Source of the DNA: Saprospiraceae bacterium
Lineage (GTDB): Bacteria; Bacteroidota; Bacteroidia; Chitinophagales; Saprospiraceae
NCBI GenBank assembly: GCA_028280415.1
Contig: JANQLV010000066.1
Coordinates: 1 to 60,213 of the forward strand
DNA: 60,213 nt
Direction of reading: 5' to 3'
The notes under the pieces were generated by a model, which saw only the letters and a program-made list of their open reading frames with translations, was not told where the DNA came from and ran no database searches. Every line of letters starts with the position of its first letter. The first letter of the stretch is position 1. The position numbers were made by a program, and so were the translations under genes. Positions 52,685 to 60,213 of the stretch are shown one piece after another.

Positions 52685-53239
52685 ATGACAGAAAAGGAAA
52701 AAATGCTCTCCGGAATGCTTTACAATGCAGCAGATCCGGAACTGGATTACGAACGGTTGGAAGCCAGAGAATTACTCCACGATTTTAACCACAGTCGTCC
52801 TTCCAAATTATCCTTTCGAACGGCTATGTTGAAAAAGCTTTTTGGAGAAACCGGAGAGAATATTTACATCGAGCCGGTTTTTCAATGTGACTATGGCTAT
52901 AATATCAAAGTAGGCGAAAATTTCTACGCCAATTTCAATTGTGTTATTCTCGATGTGATGGAAGTCAGGATCGGAGACAATGCCCTGTTCGGGCCTGCCG
53001 TACAAATCTATACAGCTACGCATCCGCTCGATCCGGATGAAAGAAAAACCATGCTAGAAGGAGCAAAACCTGTATCGATTGGAAATGATGTATGGTTAGG
53101 TGGTGGAGCCATAATATTACCGGGAATAAACATCGGCAATGGTGTGACGATTGGTGCTGGCAGTATAGTGACCAAAGACATCCCTGATTATACCTTTGCA
53201 GCGGGGAATCCCTGTAAGGTTATTAGGGAATTACGATGA
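52685..53239 (+). CDS. Maltose/galactoside O-acetyltransferase-like (LbH) enzyme
   Basis: I choose the ATG at 52685 (MTEKEKMLSGMLYNAADPEL), which matches the family's N-terminus; the frame opens earlier only through a TTG. The 184-residue protein has the Mac domain ('MLSGMLYNAADPEL') and then left-handed beta-helix hexapeptide repeats ('IKVGENFYANFNCVILD', 'VSIGNDVWLGGGAIILPGIN', 'GNGVTIGAGSIVTKD'). The catalytic His is in 'YTATHPLD'. It acetylates a sugar with acetyl-CoA. The short intergenic stretch upstream contains small direct repeats. Confidence 0.92.
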   Translation: MTEKEKMLSGMLYNAADPELDYERLEARELLHDFNHSRPSKLSFRTAMLKKLFGETGENIYIEPVFQCDYGYNIKVGENFYANFNCVILDVMEVRIGDNALFGPAVQIYTATHPLDPDERKTMLEGAKPVSIGNDVWLGGGAIILPGINIGNGVTIGAGSIVTKDIPDYTFAAGNPCKVIRELR

Positions 53240-53379
53240 TGAAAAAACTCAGGTTGACAAAATCCCGGTTGAGCAATAAAAAATCTCCCTAAAACACAGA
53301 ATTCCGTTTTAAGCTCATTACTTCGAAGTATCATTGGAAGGGACAAAATACTGCTAAATGAATCTTTAGCGTTTGGATA

Positions 53380-54111
53380 TCATGATTGAATTTTAGATAA
53401 GTCTTCCGGAGTATCAATACCTCTTGATTCGTATTGGGTAATCCCCGCACTAATTGAATAACCGTTCTCTAACCAGCGCAATTGTTCCAGTTGCTCACTT
53501 TGCTCCAGGGAACTAAGGGGTAGCTTCACTAAATTCTCCAGTGTTTTTCTATGGAAAGCGTAAATTCCGATATGTTTGTAATAAGTGTGGTTGTTTAACC
53601 AATCTATTTCGAGAACGCCTCTTTGAAAAGGAATAGGTTGCCGGCTGAAATAAAGTGCATTTCCTTTTTTACCCAGAACTACTTTTACCACATTCGGATT
53701 AAAAAGTATACTGGTTTCCTCAATGGGTTTGACCAGCGTAGCGATTTTGTTTCCGGATTGTTTTTGAAAAGAGAATACCAGTTCATCAATCATTTCCGGG
53801 GGAATAAAGGGCTCATCGCCTTGAATATTGACTACCGTTTCAAAAGAGTTCAATAAAGCAGAAACTTCACCGCAACGCTCCGTTCCGCTTTGATGGCGGG
53901 TTGCTGTCATCATCACTTTTCCACCAAAGTCACTAACATGATCATAAATTCTTTGATCATCAGTAGCTACAATTACTTCGTCGATCGTACTTGCCAAGGT
54001 CGCTTTTTCGTATACTCTTTGAATCATGGATTTGCCCGCAATATCAACGAGTGGTTTCCCGGGGAAACGGGTTGAAGCATATCTGGAAGGAATAATGGCT
54101 AAGGTCTTCAT
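53380..54111 (-). CDS. kdsB: 3-deoxy-manno-octulosonate cytidylyltransferase
   Basis: The protein has 243 residues. The N-terminal nucleotide motif 'IIPSRYASTRFPGKPLVDIA' and 'VVNIQGDEPFIPPEMI' (Mg-binding Asp) identify CMP-KDO synthetase, and 'KHIGIYAFHRKTL' plus 'EQLRWLENGYSI' complete the signature. It activates KDO with CTP for lipid A core assembly. It acts directly downstream of KdsC, whose gene is at 32.3 kb, though the two are not in one operon. Confidence 0.95.
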   Translation of the reverse strand: MKTLAIIPSRYASTRFPGKPLVDIAGKSMIQRVYEKATLASTIDEVIVATDDQRIYDHVSDFGGKVMMTATRHQSGTERCGEVSALLNSFETVVNIQGDEPFIPPEMIDELVFSFQKQSGNKIATLVKPIEETSILFNPNVVKVVLGKKGNALYFSRQPIPFQRGVLEIDWLNNHTYYKHIGIYAFHRKTLENLVKLPLSSLEQSEQLEQLRWLENGYSISAGITQYESRGIDTPEDLSKIQS

Positions 54112-54205
54112 CGGTACGTCTTTGGGCTTTAATATGTGATTAACAAATTTATTAAAGCTTCAACAAAATGCGCGCATATTTTCATTTTTTTTTATGGTCT
54201 TTTCT

Positions 54206-54213
54206 TAAATTTG
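54206..54213 (+). promoter_or_regulatory. Putative -7 element of the LysM gene
   Basis: TAAATTTG matches TAnnTTTG and lies inside the upstream extension of the frame. This supports translation starting at the ATG at 54252 rather than the one at 54168. Confidence 0.5.
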
Positions 54214-54251
54214 TACGAATTGGAGATGATTTAATTGAACAAACAAATACT

Positions 54252-55130
54252 ATGAAGAGAGCAATACTCCTGTCTTTCTTTGTCCTTGAATCTACCCTAC
54301 TAATGGCTACTATTGTCAACGACAGTATTAAGGTAACGGGTGATAGTATCGCTTATCTTACCCTAGATGATACTATTTTTTTATCCATTGGCCCTTATCA
54401 GGAGAAGGTTTTTCATCATTTTATTGCCCCCAAACAGACCTTGTATTCACTTTCCAAATTCTACGGCCTTACGGTAGGTGAATTGCATTTTTACAATCCT
54501 GAATTAAAAGAAGAGGAGCTTGCTCCTGGTCAGCCAATTAAAATCCCCATTCCAAATAAATCCATTATCCGTTACCAGATTGAGGGATTCAATCCAAACA
54601 AGTATATTCCGATTTGTTATCGTATTAAAAAAGGAGACACTGTATTTAATCTTGCAAAACGGGTATTTCAAATGCCTATTGATACCATTATGCAAAGAAA
54701 TCAGCTTACTTCTTTTAATCTATCGCCGGGACAAGTTTTACAATTGGGCTGGATGAGCCTCGAAGGTATCCCTGAGACCAATCGCAAATACCGTGGCCAT
54801 CCAATCTGGAAAAAAAATGATACCCTCCGCCGAAAATACAATCAAAATCTGGAGAGCCAGAAAGAGCATATTCAAAGAGGAGTTGCCTTCTGGCAGAAGC
54901 AACGCAAGGATGATTCTAAACTTTATGCTTTACATCGTCATGCCCCTATAAACTCTATCGTTGCAGTCACGAATCCAATGAAAAATCGTACTGTCTATGC
55001 CAAAGTAGTTGGTCGCATGCCGGATAGTGTTTACAAAGATAATATAGTAGTTGTGGTTTCTTCAACTGCAGCCAAAATGCTAGGTGCCAAGGATGCCCGG
55101 TTTTATGTACAGGTTAGCTATACGAAATAA
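54252..55130 (+). CDS. Secreted LysM protein with C-terminal RlpA-like domain
   Basis: From 54252 the protein has 292 residues with a signal peptide (MKRAILLSFFVLESTLLMAT). Two LysM-type repeats follow: 'HHFIAPKQTLYSLSKFYGLT'...'LAPGQPIKIP' and 'YRIKKGDTVFNLAKRVFQM'...'LSPGQVLQLG'. A Lys/Gln-rich linker leads to a C-terminal domain ('ALHRHAPINSIVAVTNPMKN', 'VYAKVVGRMP', 'VVVSSTAAKMLGAKDARFYV') that matches the double-psi beta-barrel of RlpA-like proteins. It probably binds peptidoglycan in the periplasm. Lytic activity is uncertain because the catalytic region is partial. Confidence 0.85.
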   Translation: MKRAILLSFFVLESTLLMATIVNDSIKVTGDSIAYLTLDDTIFLSIGPYQEKVFHHFIAPKQTLYSLSKFYGLTVGELHFYNPELKEEELAPGQPIKIPIPNKSIIRYQIEGFNPNKYIPICYRIKKGDTVFNLAKRVFQMPIDTIMQRNQLTSFNLSPGQVLQLGWMSLEGIPETNRKYRGHPIWKKNDTLRRKYNQNLESQKEHIQRGVAFWQKQRKDDSKLYALHRHAPINSIVAVTNPMKNRTVYAKVVGRMPDSVYKDNIVVVVSSTAAKMLGAKDARFYVQVSYTK

Positions 55131-55246
55131 TAGCGGGATGAGTATTTCAAACCGGCAAAGCCTACAGAAGTCTTAAAGGTGAGTGAGTACTTGCCTTTTT
55201 TATCTTAATTTTTTCCCTTTTTACTGTTTTTTCGAATAGAACAAAA

Positions 55247-55254
55247 TACCTTTG
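55247..55254 (+). promoter_or_regulatory. Putative -7 element of the cystathionine beta-synthase gene
   Basis: TACCTTTG matches TAnnTTTG, 72 bases before the ATG. No clear TTTG is present at the expected -33 distance. Confidence 0.45.
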
Positions 55255-55326
55255 TGCTCGTTAAACTAAAATACCATTTTAAATCAATCCAGGGCCGGGG
55301 TCGACCGGTACTTTTAAAACGTCATT

Positions 55327-56682
55327 ATGATTTATAAGAATATTCTTGAAACTATTGGAGATACACCTTTAGTACAAATTAATAAAGTTTGCACTGAAGT
55401 TCCGGCAAGGGTACTGGTCAAAGTAGAAACTACCAATCCCGGTCATTCTATCAAAGACCGGATGGCTTTGAAAATGCTGGAAGATGCCGAGGCAAGAGGT
55501 GATATTCAACCTGGAGGTACGATCATTGAGTGTACTTCCGGAAATACCGGCATGGGATTGGCAATTGCAGCTTGTGTTAAAGGATATAAATGCATTTTTA
55601 CAACCAGTGATAAGCAATCCAAGGAAAAAATTGATCTTTTACGGGCATTGGGGGCTGAGGTGATTGTCTGCCCAACGAACGTTACTCCAGAGGATCCCCG
55701 CTCGTATTACTCCGTAGCAGAGCGCCTGAACAAAGAAATTCCCAACTCCTACTGGTGCAATCAGTACGATAATCTTTCAAATCGCCAGGCACATTATGAG
55801 TCTACCGGCCCGGAAATCTGGGAGCAGACCGAAGGGAAAGTAACTCATCTCGTCGTTGGGGTTGGAACAGGGGGAACTATCTCCGGAACCGGCAAATACC
55901 TGAAAGAGCAAAATCCGAATATTAAAGTCTGGGGAATCGATACCTATGGATCGGTTTTTAAGAAATACCACGAAACCGGTATTTTTGATGAGAAAGAAAT
56001 TTATCCATATATCACAGAAGGAATTGGCGAGGATATACTTCCCAAAAATGTCAATTTTGATGTCATTGATCATTTTGAAAAGGTAACAGATAAAGATGGC
56101 GCTGTGATGACGCGAAGACTGGCCAGAGAAGAAGGTATTCTTCTTGGTTATTCAGCGGGTTCGGCTTTTGCCGGCCTTAATCAAATGAAAGATCAACTGA
56201 CAAAAGATGATTTAGTAGTAGTGGTTATCCATGATCACGGTAGTCGTTATATTGGCAAAATTTTCAATGATGACTGGATGCGTGATCGCGGTTTTCTCGA
56301 CGATGAATTAAAAGTTCGCGATCTGATTGCCAAAAAAGAAAATAAAGAATTCCTTTCGGTAAAGGCCTCGTCCACGGTTAAAGAAGCATTTACGATGATG
56401 AAGGATCATGATATCTCGCAGATGCCAGTGATGAAAGAAGGTGAAATTGTCGGTTCAATTACCGAAAGTGCCGTATTAACTTATTTATTGGAAAACCCAA
56501 TGTCTAATACGGATAAACTGGTAGAAACAATTATGGATCCGGCATTTCCAATTGTTCAGGAAGACCTTCCCTGCCGTCAGTTGTCAAAGTATATCAGCAA
56601 GAAGATTCCGGCAGTCGTTGCCAAAGATCGTTCCGGCGGCTGGCATGTTCTGACACAGTACGATATTATTCAGGCCGTATAA
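55327..56682 (+). CDS. Cystathionine beta-synthase with C-terminal CBS pair
   Basis: The protein has 451 residues. The PLP lysine is K43 in 'NPGHSIKDRMALK'; the phosphate loop is 'GTGGTISGTGKYLKEQNP', with 'IECTSGNTGMGLAIA' binding the substrate carboxylate. Residues about 335-451 form two CBS domains ('VRDLIAKKE', 'VKASSTVKEAFTMMKDHDIS', 'SKKIPAVVAKDRSGGWHVLT'), as in full-length cystathionine beta-synthases. It joins serine and homocysteine (or forms cysteine/H2S). There is no N-terminal heme motif. It stands alone behind its own promoter. Confidence 0.9.
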   Translation: MIYKNILETIGDTPLVQINKVCTEVPARVLVKVETTNPGHSIKDRMALKMLEDAEARGDIQPGGTIIECTSGNTGMGLAIAACVKGYKCIFTTSDKQSKEKIDLLRALGAEVIVCPTNVTPEDPRSYYSVAERLNKEIPNSYWCNQYDNLSNRQAHYESTGPEIWEQTEGKVTHLVVGVGTGGTISGTGKYLKEQNPNIKVWGIDTYGSVFKKYHETGIFDEKEIYPYITEGIGEDILPKNVNFDVIDHFEKVTDKDGAVMTRRLAREEGILLGYSAGSAFAGLNQMKDQLTKDDLVVVVIHDHGSRYIGKIFNDDWMRDRGFLDDELKVRDLIAKKENKEFLSVKASSTVKEAFTMMKDHDISQMPVMKEGEIVGSITESAVLTYLLENPMSNTDKLVETIMDPAFPIVQEDLPCRQLSKYISKKIPAVVAKDRSGGWHVLTQYDIIQAV

Positions 56683-56754
56683 GTCAAGCCTGATGCGAGA
56701 AATCCCGAATTTTGCTTCAGATACACTGTGAAATAGAATCTCAATATATTTGTA

Positions 56755-56802
56755 GGTTTTAGGTATTGGGCATTAGGTTTTCTGGTGTTTGTACCTAAAA
56801 CC
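56755..56802. terminator. Inverted repeat between convergent genes
   Basis: GGTTTTAGGTA (56755-56765) and its exact reverse complement (56792-56802) form an 11-bp stem. The flanking words (ATTAGGTTTT / AAAACCTCAT) extend the complementarity imperfectly. It is probably a bidirectional terminator after the cystathionine beta-synthase gene. Confidence 0.55.
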
Positions 56803-56907
56803 AAAAACCTCATACCTTTTTATCATAAAGCTTTAATACTCTACTAATCTCTGTAGAAATGCTAAATTCGGGATGGCCCATGTTGCCTTTAAGGGCAGAT
56901 AATTTCT

Positions 56908-57774
56908 CTAATTTCGTTCTTCCAGATACTTGTGAATTGCTGCGAAATCCAGCCGTCCCATGCCTTTATTATTCGCTTCGGCAAAAATCTCTTTGCTAAG
57001 ATTCGCTAAATAGAGTGGCTGATTAAGTTCATAGGCGGTAACTGCTGCCAGATGTAAATCCTTGTGCATCCATTCTAATGGAAACTGCACCTCATATTCA
57101 CCTCCTTTAATCATTTCGGCTTTGAATTTGGTAAAAGGTGCAGAGACTACCAGCCCGGGCATGGTACTCAACAGGAAGTCTCTATCCATTCCCATTTTTT
57201 CTCCCAGCAAAATCGCTTCGGAGAAAATCAGCATGGATTGGGCCAGCATCATATTGACCAGCATTTTAAACGAAGCCCCTTTTCCGGTCTCTCCGATGTG
57301 TAATACTTTTTTGCCCATATGATCCAGTAGTGGTCTAATTTTTTCCAAATCCGATTTCGCTGCTCCCACAAAGAAAACCAATTCTGCTTTTTCAGCATGT
57401 GGCAAAGTACCGGCAACCGGAGCATCGATAAAAGTAATCCCATATTTTTGGGCCATCTGATGCGCACGCCTACTAAAAGAAGGATTGACTGTCGAACAAT
57501 CCACCCAGATCGTTCCGGGCCGCATAGCTGCTAAGCCTCCACCCTCTTTTATAAATAAAGATGCTACAACCTGAGGGGTAGACAACATACTAAAAACAAT
57601 GTCAGCTTCCGCAACAGCTGCTGTTAAGGAATCAGCAGTCTTTGCACCTTGTGCCTTCAATTTTTCCACTGGCGCAGTCGAACGGTTATAAACCAAAACC
57701 TCAACACCATTTTTCAGTAAATTTGCTGCCATTCTACTCCCCATAATTCCCAAGCCTACAAAAGTAATTTTCAT
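56908..57774 (-). CDS. Beta-hydroxyacid dehydrogenase family NAD(P)-dependent oxidoreductase
   Basis: I place the start at 57774 (MKITFVGLGIMGSRMAANLL), where the Rossmann fold begins; the frame opens 9 codons earlier. The 288-residue protein has the GxGxxG loop at 7-12, 'VYNRSTAPVEKL' after beta-2, the substrate motif 'DAPVAGTLPHAEKAELVFFV' and the catalytic Lys in 'GKGASFKMLVNMMLAQSM'. This is the 3-hydroxyisobutyrate/glyoxylate-succinic-semialdehyde reductase family. The exact substrate is unknown. Confidence 0.9.
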   Translation of the reverse strand: MKITFVGLGIMGSRMAANLLKNGVEVLVYNRSTAPVEKLKAQGAKTADSLTAAVAEADIVFSMLSTPQVVASLFIKEGGGLAAMRPGTIWVDCSTVNPSFSRRAHQMAQKYGITFIDAPVAGTLPHAEKAELVFFVGAAKSDLEKIRPLLDHMGKKVLHIGETGKGASFKMLVNMMLAQSMLIFSEAILLGEKMGMDRDFLLSTMPGLVVSAPFTKFKAEMIKGGEYEVQFPLEWMHKDLHLAAVTAYELNQPLYLANLSKEIFAEANNKGMGRLDFAAIHKYLEERN

Positions 57775-57921
57775 ATATCTGATATTTATTTTAGTGATCA
57801 AATCCAGCTTTTGCAGCTCTTGGCTGCCTCTCGACTCTGTTCCCCAAAGATCGCTACAATGCCTAGAGAAAACTACTGCATAGCATCCAGAAATAACAAA
57901 AAAGCGTCAGAATAAAAACAA

Positions 57922-57951
57922 AGAAGTGCAGGTATTACTACCTACACTTCT
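57922..57951 (-). terminator. Rho-independent terminator of the cupredoxin-like gene
   Basis: AGAAGTGCAGGTA/TACCTACACTTCT pairs over 12 of 13 positions with a 4-base loop. On the minus strand it is followed by TTTGTTTTTATT. It lies 50 bases past the stop codon at 58002. Confidence 0.8.
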
Positions 57952-58001
57952 CTTTTGTGATTGTGTTTTACACAACTAGCACCTTTTGATGAAAACTATC
58001 A

Positions 58002-58367
58002 CTATTTAACTATTAATTTGTACTGTGGAGTTTTATTTAGGGGACAGAAGTATATATATTCGCCTTTAGTCAGTTTAACTTCATTAGAACTTACCGTTTC
58101 ACCTTTTTCAACCGGCTTTTTCACATAGGCATCTTTCAAGTGAAATTCAGCATCGGTTTTACCTTCCGGAGTTAATACAAATCCTACCTTTTCCGTTTCG
58201 CTGTTGTTGCTGATTTCAAAAACATAAGTACCTTCTTCCAGGGTCAGACTTTGGATGGTAAATTCTCCATTCGTTTGCTCCAGTGCAATAGTTTTTGCAT
58301 TCTGAGCAGTTCCAATTACAAATGTACCGATTAACAAGGCAAGGGTAATAAAGATTGATTTTTTCAT
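58002..58367 (-). CDS. Secreted cupredoxin-like protein without complete copper site
   Basis: The protein has 121 residues with a signal peptide (1-21, ..GTFVIGTAQ). The mature part has the Greek-key strand order of cupredoxins ('LEEGTYVFEISNNSETEKVG' ... 'VKLTKGEYIYFCPLNKTPQY'). One cysteine sits where the copper-ligand Cys would be, but the ligand histidines and Met are absent, so type-1 copper binding is unlikely. It follows the AhpD-like gene (115 bases away) on the same strand and may share its regulation by the AraC protein. Confidence 0.7.
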   Translation of the reverse strand: MKKSIFITLALLIGTFVIGTAQNAKTIALEQTNGEFTIQSLTLEEGTYVFEISNNSETEKVGFVLTPEGKTDAEFHLKDAYVKKPVEKGETVSSNEVKLTKGEYIYFCPLNKTPQYKLIVK

Positions 58368-58482
58368 GATGATAATTAATTATATTTTATAGACCTCCAG
58401 TTATTTTTAGCCTATAAGTTGAATGAATTGAATTTGAATTTGGGAACGGAATATCAAAGACAGTCCGCTCCCGGAAATATAT

Positions 58483-59031
58483 TTAGACAGTTTCTGTTTC
58501 CAATGCAGGTGCAGCTGGGAAGTCAACTGGAATTTGAGTGATATTGTGAATATAATTGCTAACAACCTTATCGCCGATCAGAAGTACTATATCGATTAGG
58601 TTAGCCTCATTATATCCGGCAGCCAATAATTGCTCCGTTGCTGCTTCGCTTGCTCTTCCGCGATTTTGTACCACTGCTGCAGTAAATTGAGCCAAAGCAT
58701 CAAACTTGTTATCAAAAGAAACTCTTCCACCGCGAATTTCAAGAATTTGTTCGTCTGTAAAGCCGTTCATTTTTCCAATAGCGGTATGCGCAGCTTTGCA
58801 ATAATCACAACCATTGATCTGAGAGGTTACCAAATTGACGATTTCTTTTTCTTTTCCACTTAGGCTTGTTTTTCTGTTTTGTAAAGTAAGGTAATCGGCC
58901 AGGGCAGTATCGTTCTTCGCATAATAAGCGTAAAGATTGGGTACGAATCCCAATTTGCTATTCAAATTGTCAAAAATTGCCTGATTGTTTTCGGATACTT
59001 CGTCTCTTCTAGGGACTGTGAAATTTACCAT
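58483..59031 (-). CDS. AhpD-like carboxymuconolactone decarboxylase family protein
   Basis: The protein has 182 residues. The redox/catalytic motif C75-D-Y-C78-K-A-A-H82 in 'QINGCDYCKAAHTAIGK' is the CxxCxxxH of AhpD-like peroxidase-related proteins. 'FVPNLYAYYAKNDTALADYL' at the N-terminus is typical of the subgroup. It probably acts in peroxide or reactive-electrophile detoxification. The AraC-type regulator gene lies 204 bases upstream in the same orientation; this pairing is common in the family. Confidence 0.9.
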   Translation of the reverse strand: MVNFTVPRRDEVSENNQAIFDNLNSKLGFVPNLYAYYAKNDTALADYLTLQNRKTSLSGKEKEIVNLVTSQINGCDYCKAAHTAIGKMNGFTDEQILEIRGGRVSFDNKFDALAQFTAAVVQNRGRASEAATEQLLAAGYNEANLIDIVLLIGDKVVSNYIHNITQIPVDFPAAPALETETV

Positions 59032-59235
59032 TGTTTAATATTTTTTAGTTTTATAAAATTCAATTAACAATGCAAATATGCAGGCAAACTTCAGGCAGAG
59101 GTTAGTCATTTTTTCCCTAAGGATTATCAAAACTTCCTTTATCGTAAATTCGAAGTTCTTTTTTAGTTTTGTTACTTGACTTTTAATTTTTTAGCATCGA
59201 AGAACAGATACAGCGCAGGGAACATTGAGCAGTGC

Positions 59236-60117
59236 TCAATGTTGTAGTCTGTTCCGATTGCGCGAGAGGATATATTGCTTGGGAGACTGGCCAACCTTGT
59301 TTTTAAACGATTTTATGAAATAAGAAACATTCTCATAACCCACTTCATAAGCCAGCTCCGTCACACTGATGTTTTTCTGTTTCAGAATATCCAGTGCTTT
59401 TTCCAAGCGCTTTTCTTTTAGCCATTTCTGTGGAGTGAGCTGATAAAAAGCTTTAAAGTCCCGGCGAAAACTACTCAGACTTCTTCCGGTCAAATAAGCA
59501 TAGTCTTCGATCTTTAGGGGTTTATCAAAATTATTTTCCATAAAGACTTTGATGTTGCGCTTTTTAGGCAAGGTGAGTTGAAAAAGGAAATTGGCAAACT
59601 CCTGTTCTTCCGCCAGACCATTGAGTAAATGTAATAATTCCAGAATTTTTAATTCCAGAAAGCTTTTGTTTTTTAGTTGATGATTATCATAAATCCGGAT
59701 TAGCGTTTCCGAAAAAACGCGAATGGAGGGGACTATACCAAATCTCAAGTGATCGGGAACTGTTTTTTTAGAAATTTCCGTTATTCGCGAGCTGGATAAA
59801 AAATTTTCGACAATACGATCATCAAAATAAAAAAGCAAGCTTTTAAAAATGCCGCTATCCGGTATGAAATCAGAGATGTGGTACATGCCCCGGGGAATAA
59901 ACAAAACCTCATTTTCCTTTACACGGATCGTTTCGCCATCAATATTGCGAATATGCTGCTCCCCGGAAAGCAGCACAAGAATCACATGATTGGAAATATA
60001 GCCCTCGCGATTTACAATAGACTCTGTCAGGGATTTGCTGAGGATACATACATTCCCATCCCTTAAAATTGTACGTACCTGATCCGCTCCAAATAGTTTT
60101 TGTGGTATTAGAATCAT
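59236..60117 (-). CDS. AraC family transcriptional regulator
   Basis: From the ATG at 60117 the protein has 293 residues. A cupin-like sensing domain is N-terminal ('ESIVNREGYISNHVILVLLS', 'VKENEVLFIPRGMYHISDFI'), and the C-terminal 100 residues are the double helix-turn-helix ('KIEDYAYLTGRSLSSFRRDF', 'SVTELAYEVGYENVSYFIKS', 'FKNKVGQSPKQYILSRNR'). It probably controls the AhpD-like and cupredoxin-like genes just downstream. Only two bases separate the ATG from a 7-bp tandem repeat that is open in this frame as far as the window edge, so the true start could lie outside the window. Confidence 0.85.
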   Translation of the reverse strand: MILIPQKLFGADQVRTILRDGNVCILSKSLTESIVNREGYISNHVILVLLSGEQHIRNIDGETIRVKENEVLFIPRGMYHISDFIPDSGIFKSLLFYFDDRIVENFLSSSRITEISKKTVPDHLRFGIVPSIRVFSETLIRIYDNHQLKNKSFLELKILELLHLLNGLAEEQEFANFLFQLTLPKKRNIKVFMENNFDKPLKIEDYAYLTGRSLSSFRRDFKAFYQLTPQKWLKEKRLEKALDILKQKNISVTELAYEVGYENVSYFIKSFKNKVGQSPKQYILSRNRNRLQH

Positions 60118-60119
60118 CT

Positions 60120-60213
60120 TTCGTGGTTCGTGGTTCGTGGTTCGTGGTTCGTGGTTCGTGGTTCGTGGTTCGTGGTTCGTGGTTCGTGGTTCGTGGTTCG
60201 TGGTTCGTGGTTC
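60120..60213. repeat. Perfect 7-bp tandem repeat (TTCGTGG), at least 13 copies
   Basis: Thirteen perfect TTCGTGG units plus three bases run to the right edge of the window, so the array is longer than seen. On the minus strand it is CCACGAA, ending two bases before the ATG of the AraC gene. No reading frame of either strand meets a stop inside the array; CCACGAA would encode a repeating P-R-T-T-N-H-E heptapeptide. A unit of seven is not a multiple of three, so copy-number change would shift frame or spacing. Confidence 0.97.

Overview
The window looks like a chromosomal segment of a member of the Bacteroidota, probably the Saprospiria/Lewinella side of the phylum (inference). The base composition is AT-rich. 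Five secreted proteins end in a Por-type (type IX secretion, T9SS) sorting domain with the PNP motif. Several start sites are preceded by the Bacteroidota promoter pattern TTTG-N19-21-TAnnTTTG. The window also holds a YpdA-type bacillithiol reductase and two genes of CMP-KDO synthesis. No phage, transposase, integrase or CRISPR array was seen.

Layout. 1-24.8 kb is dominated by exported proteins. It holds a truncated Cys-rich repeat surface protein with a small secreted partner, a 0.7 kb non-coding tandem duplication, an S15/CocE-type hydrolase, tRNA-Ser(UGA), a reprolysin-like metalloprotease, tRNA-His(GUG), two paralogous FG-GAP/ASPIC-UnbV proteins flanking a five-heme T9SS cytochrome and a DUF2461 gene, several lipoproteins or barrel proteins, an orphan membrane PAS protein and a LamG protein. 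25.0-31.5 kb holds two large divergently transcribed AAA+ proteins: a double CbxX/SpoVK ATPase with a duplicated novel N-terminal domain, and a ClpA/ClpB-like protein whose first ATPase module has lost its catalytic motifs. 31.7-40.2 kb is mostly housekeeping: a tight fdx-iscX-kdsC-ubiA-like-maf operon, a queuosine-precursor transporter, hscA, a serine-hydrolase-fold protein without its catalytic serine, a lipid kinase and a SUI1 protein. 40.2-60.2 kb holds prmC, a class III aminotransferase, an overlapping MBL-hydrolase/YpdA pair, an M48 lipoprotein protease, a three-gene glycan operon (GT4, AsnB-like, flippase), a saccharopine-dehydrogenase-like enzyme, cdd, an acetyltransferase, kdsB, a LysM/RlpA-like protein, cystathionine beta-synthase, a beta-hydroxyacid dehydrogenase, a cupredoxin-like protein, an AhpD-like protein and an AraC regulator. 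A perfect 7-bp tandem repeat touches the start of the regulator gene and runs off the right edge.

How the genes work together. The ISC genes (fdx, iscX, hscA) serve iron-sulfur assembly, but iscS, iscU and hscB are not in the window. kdsC and kdsB serve lipopolysaccharide core synthesis. The GT4/AsnB-like/flippase operon probably builds or exports a surface glycan. The T9SS cargoes would be delivered to the cell surface. The best candidates for something undescribed are the divergent AAA+ pair, the cytochrome/ASPIC cluster, the pseudo-serine-hydrolase and the heptamer repeat at the AraC gene. Two short minus-strand stretches read like decayed coding sequence.
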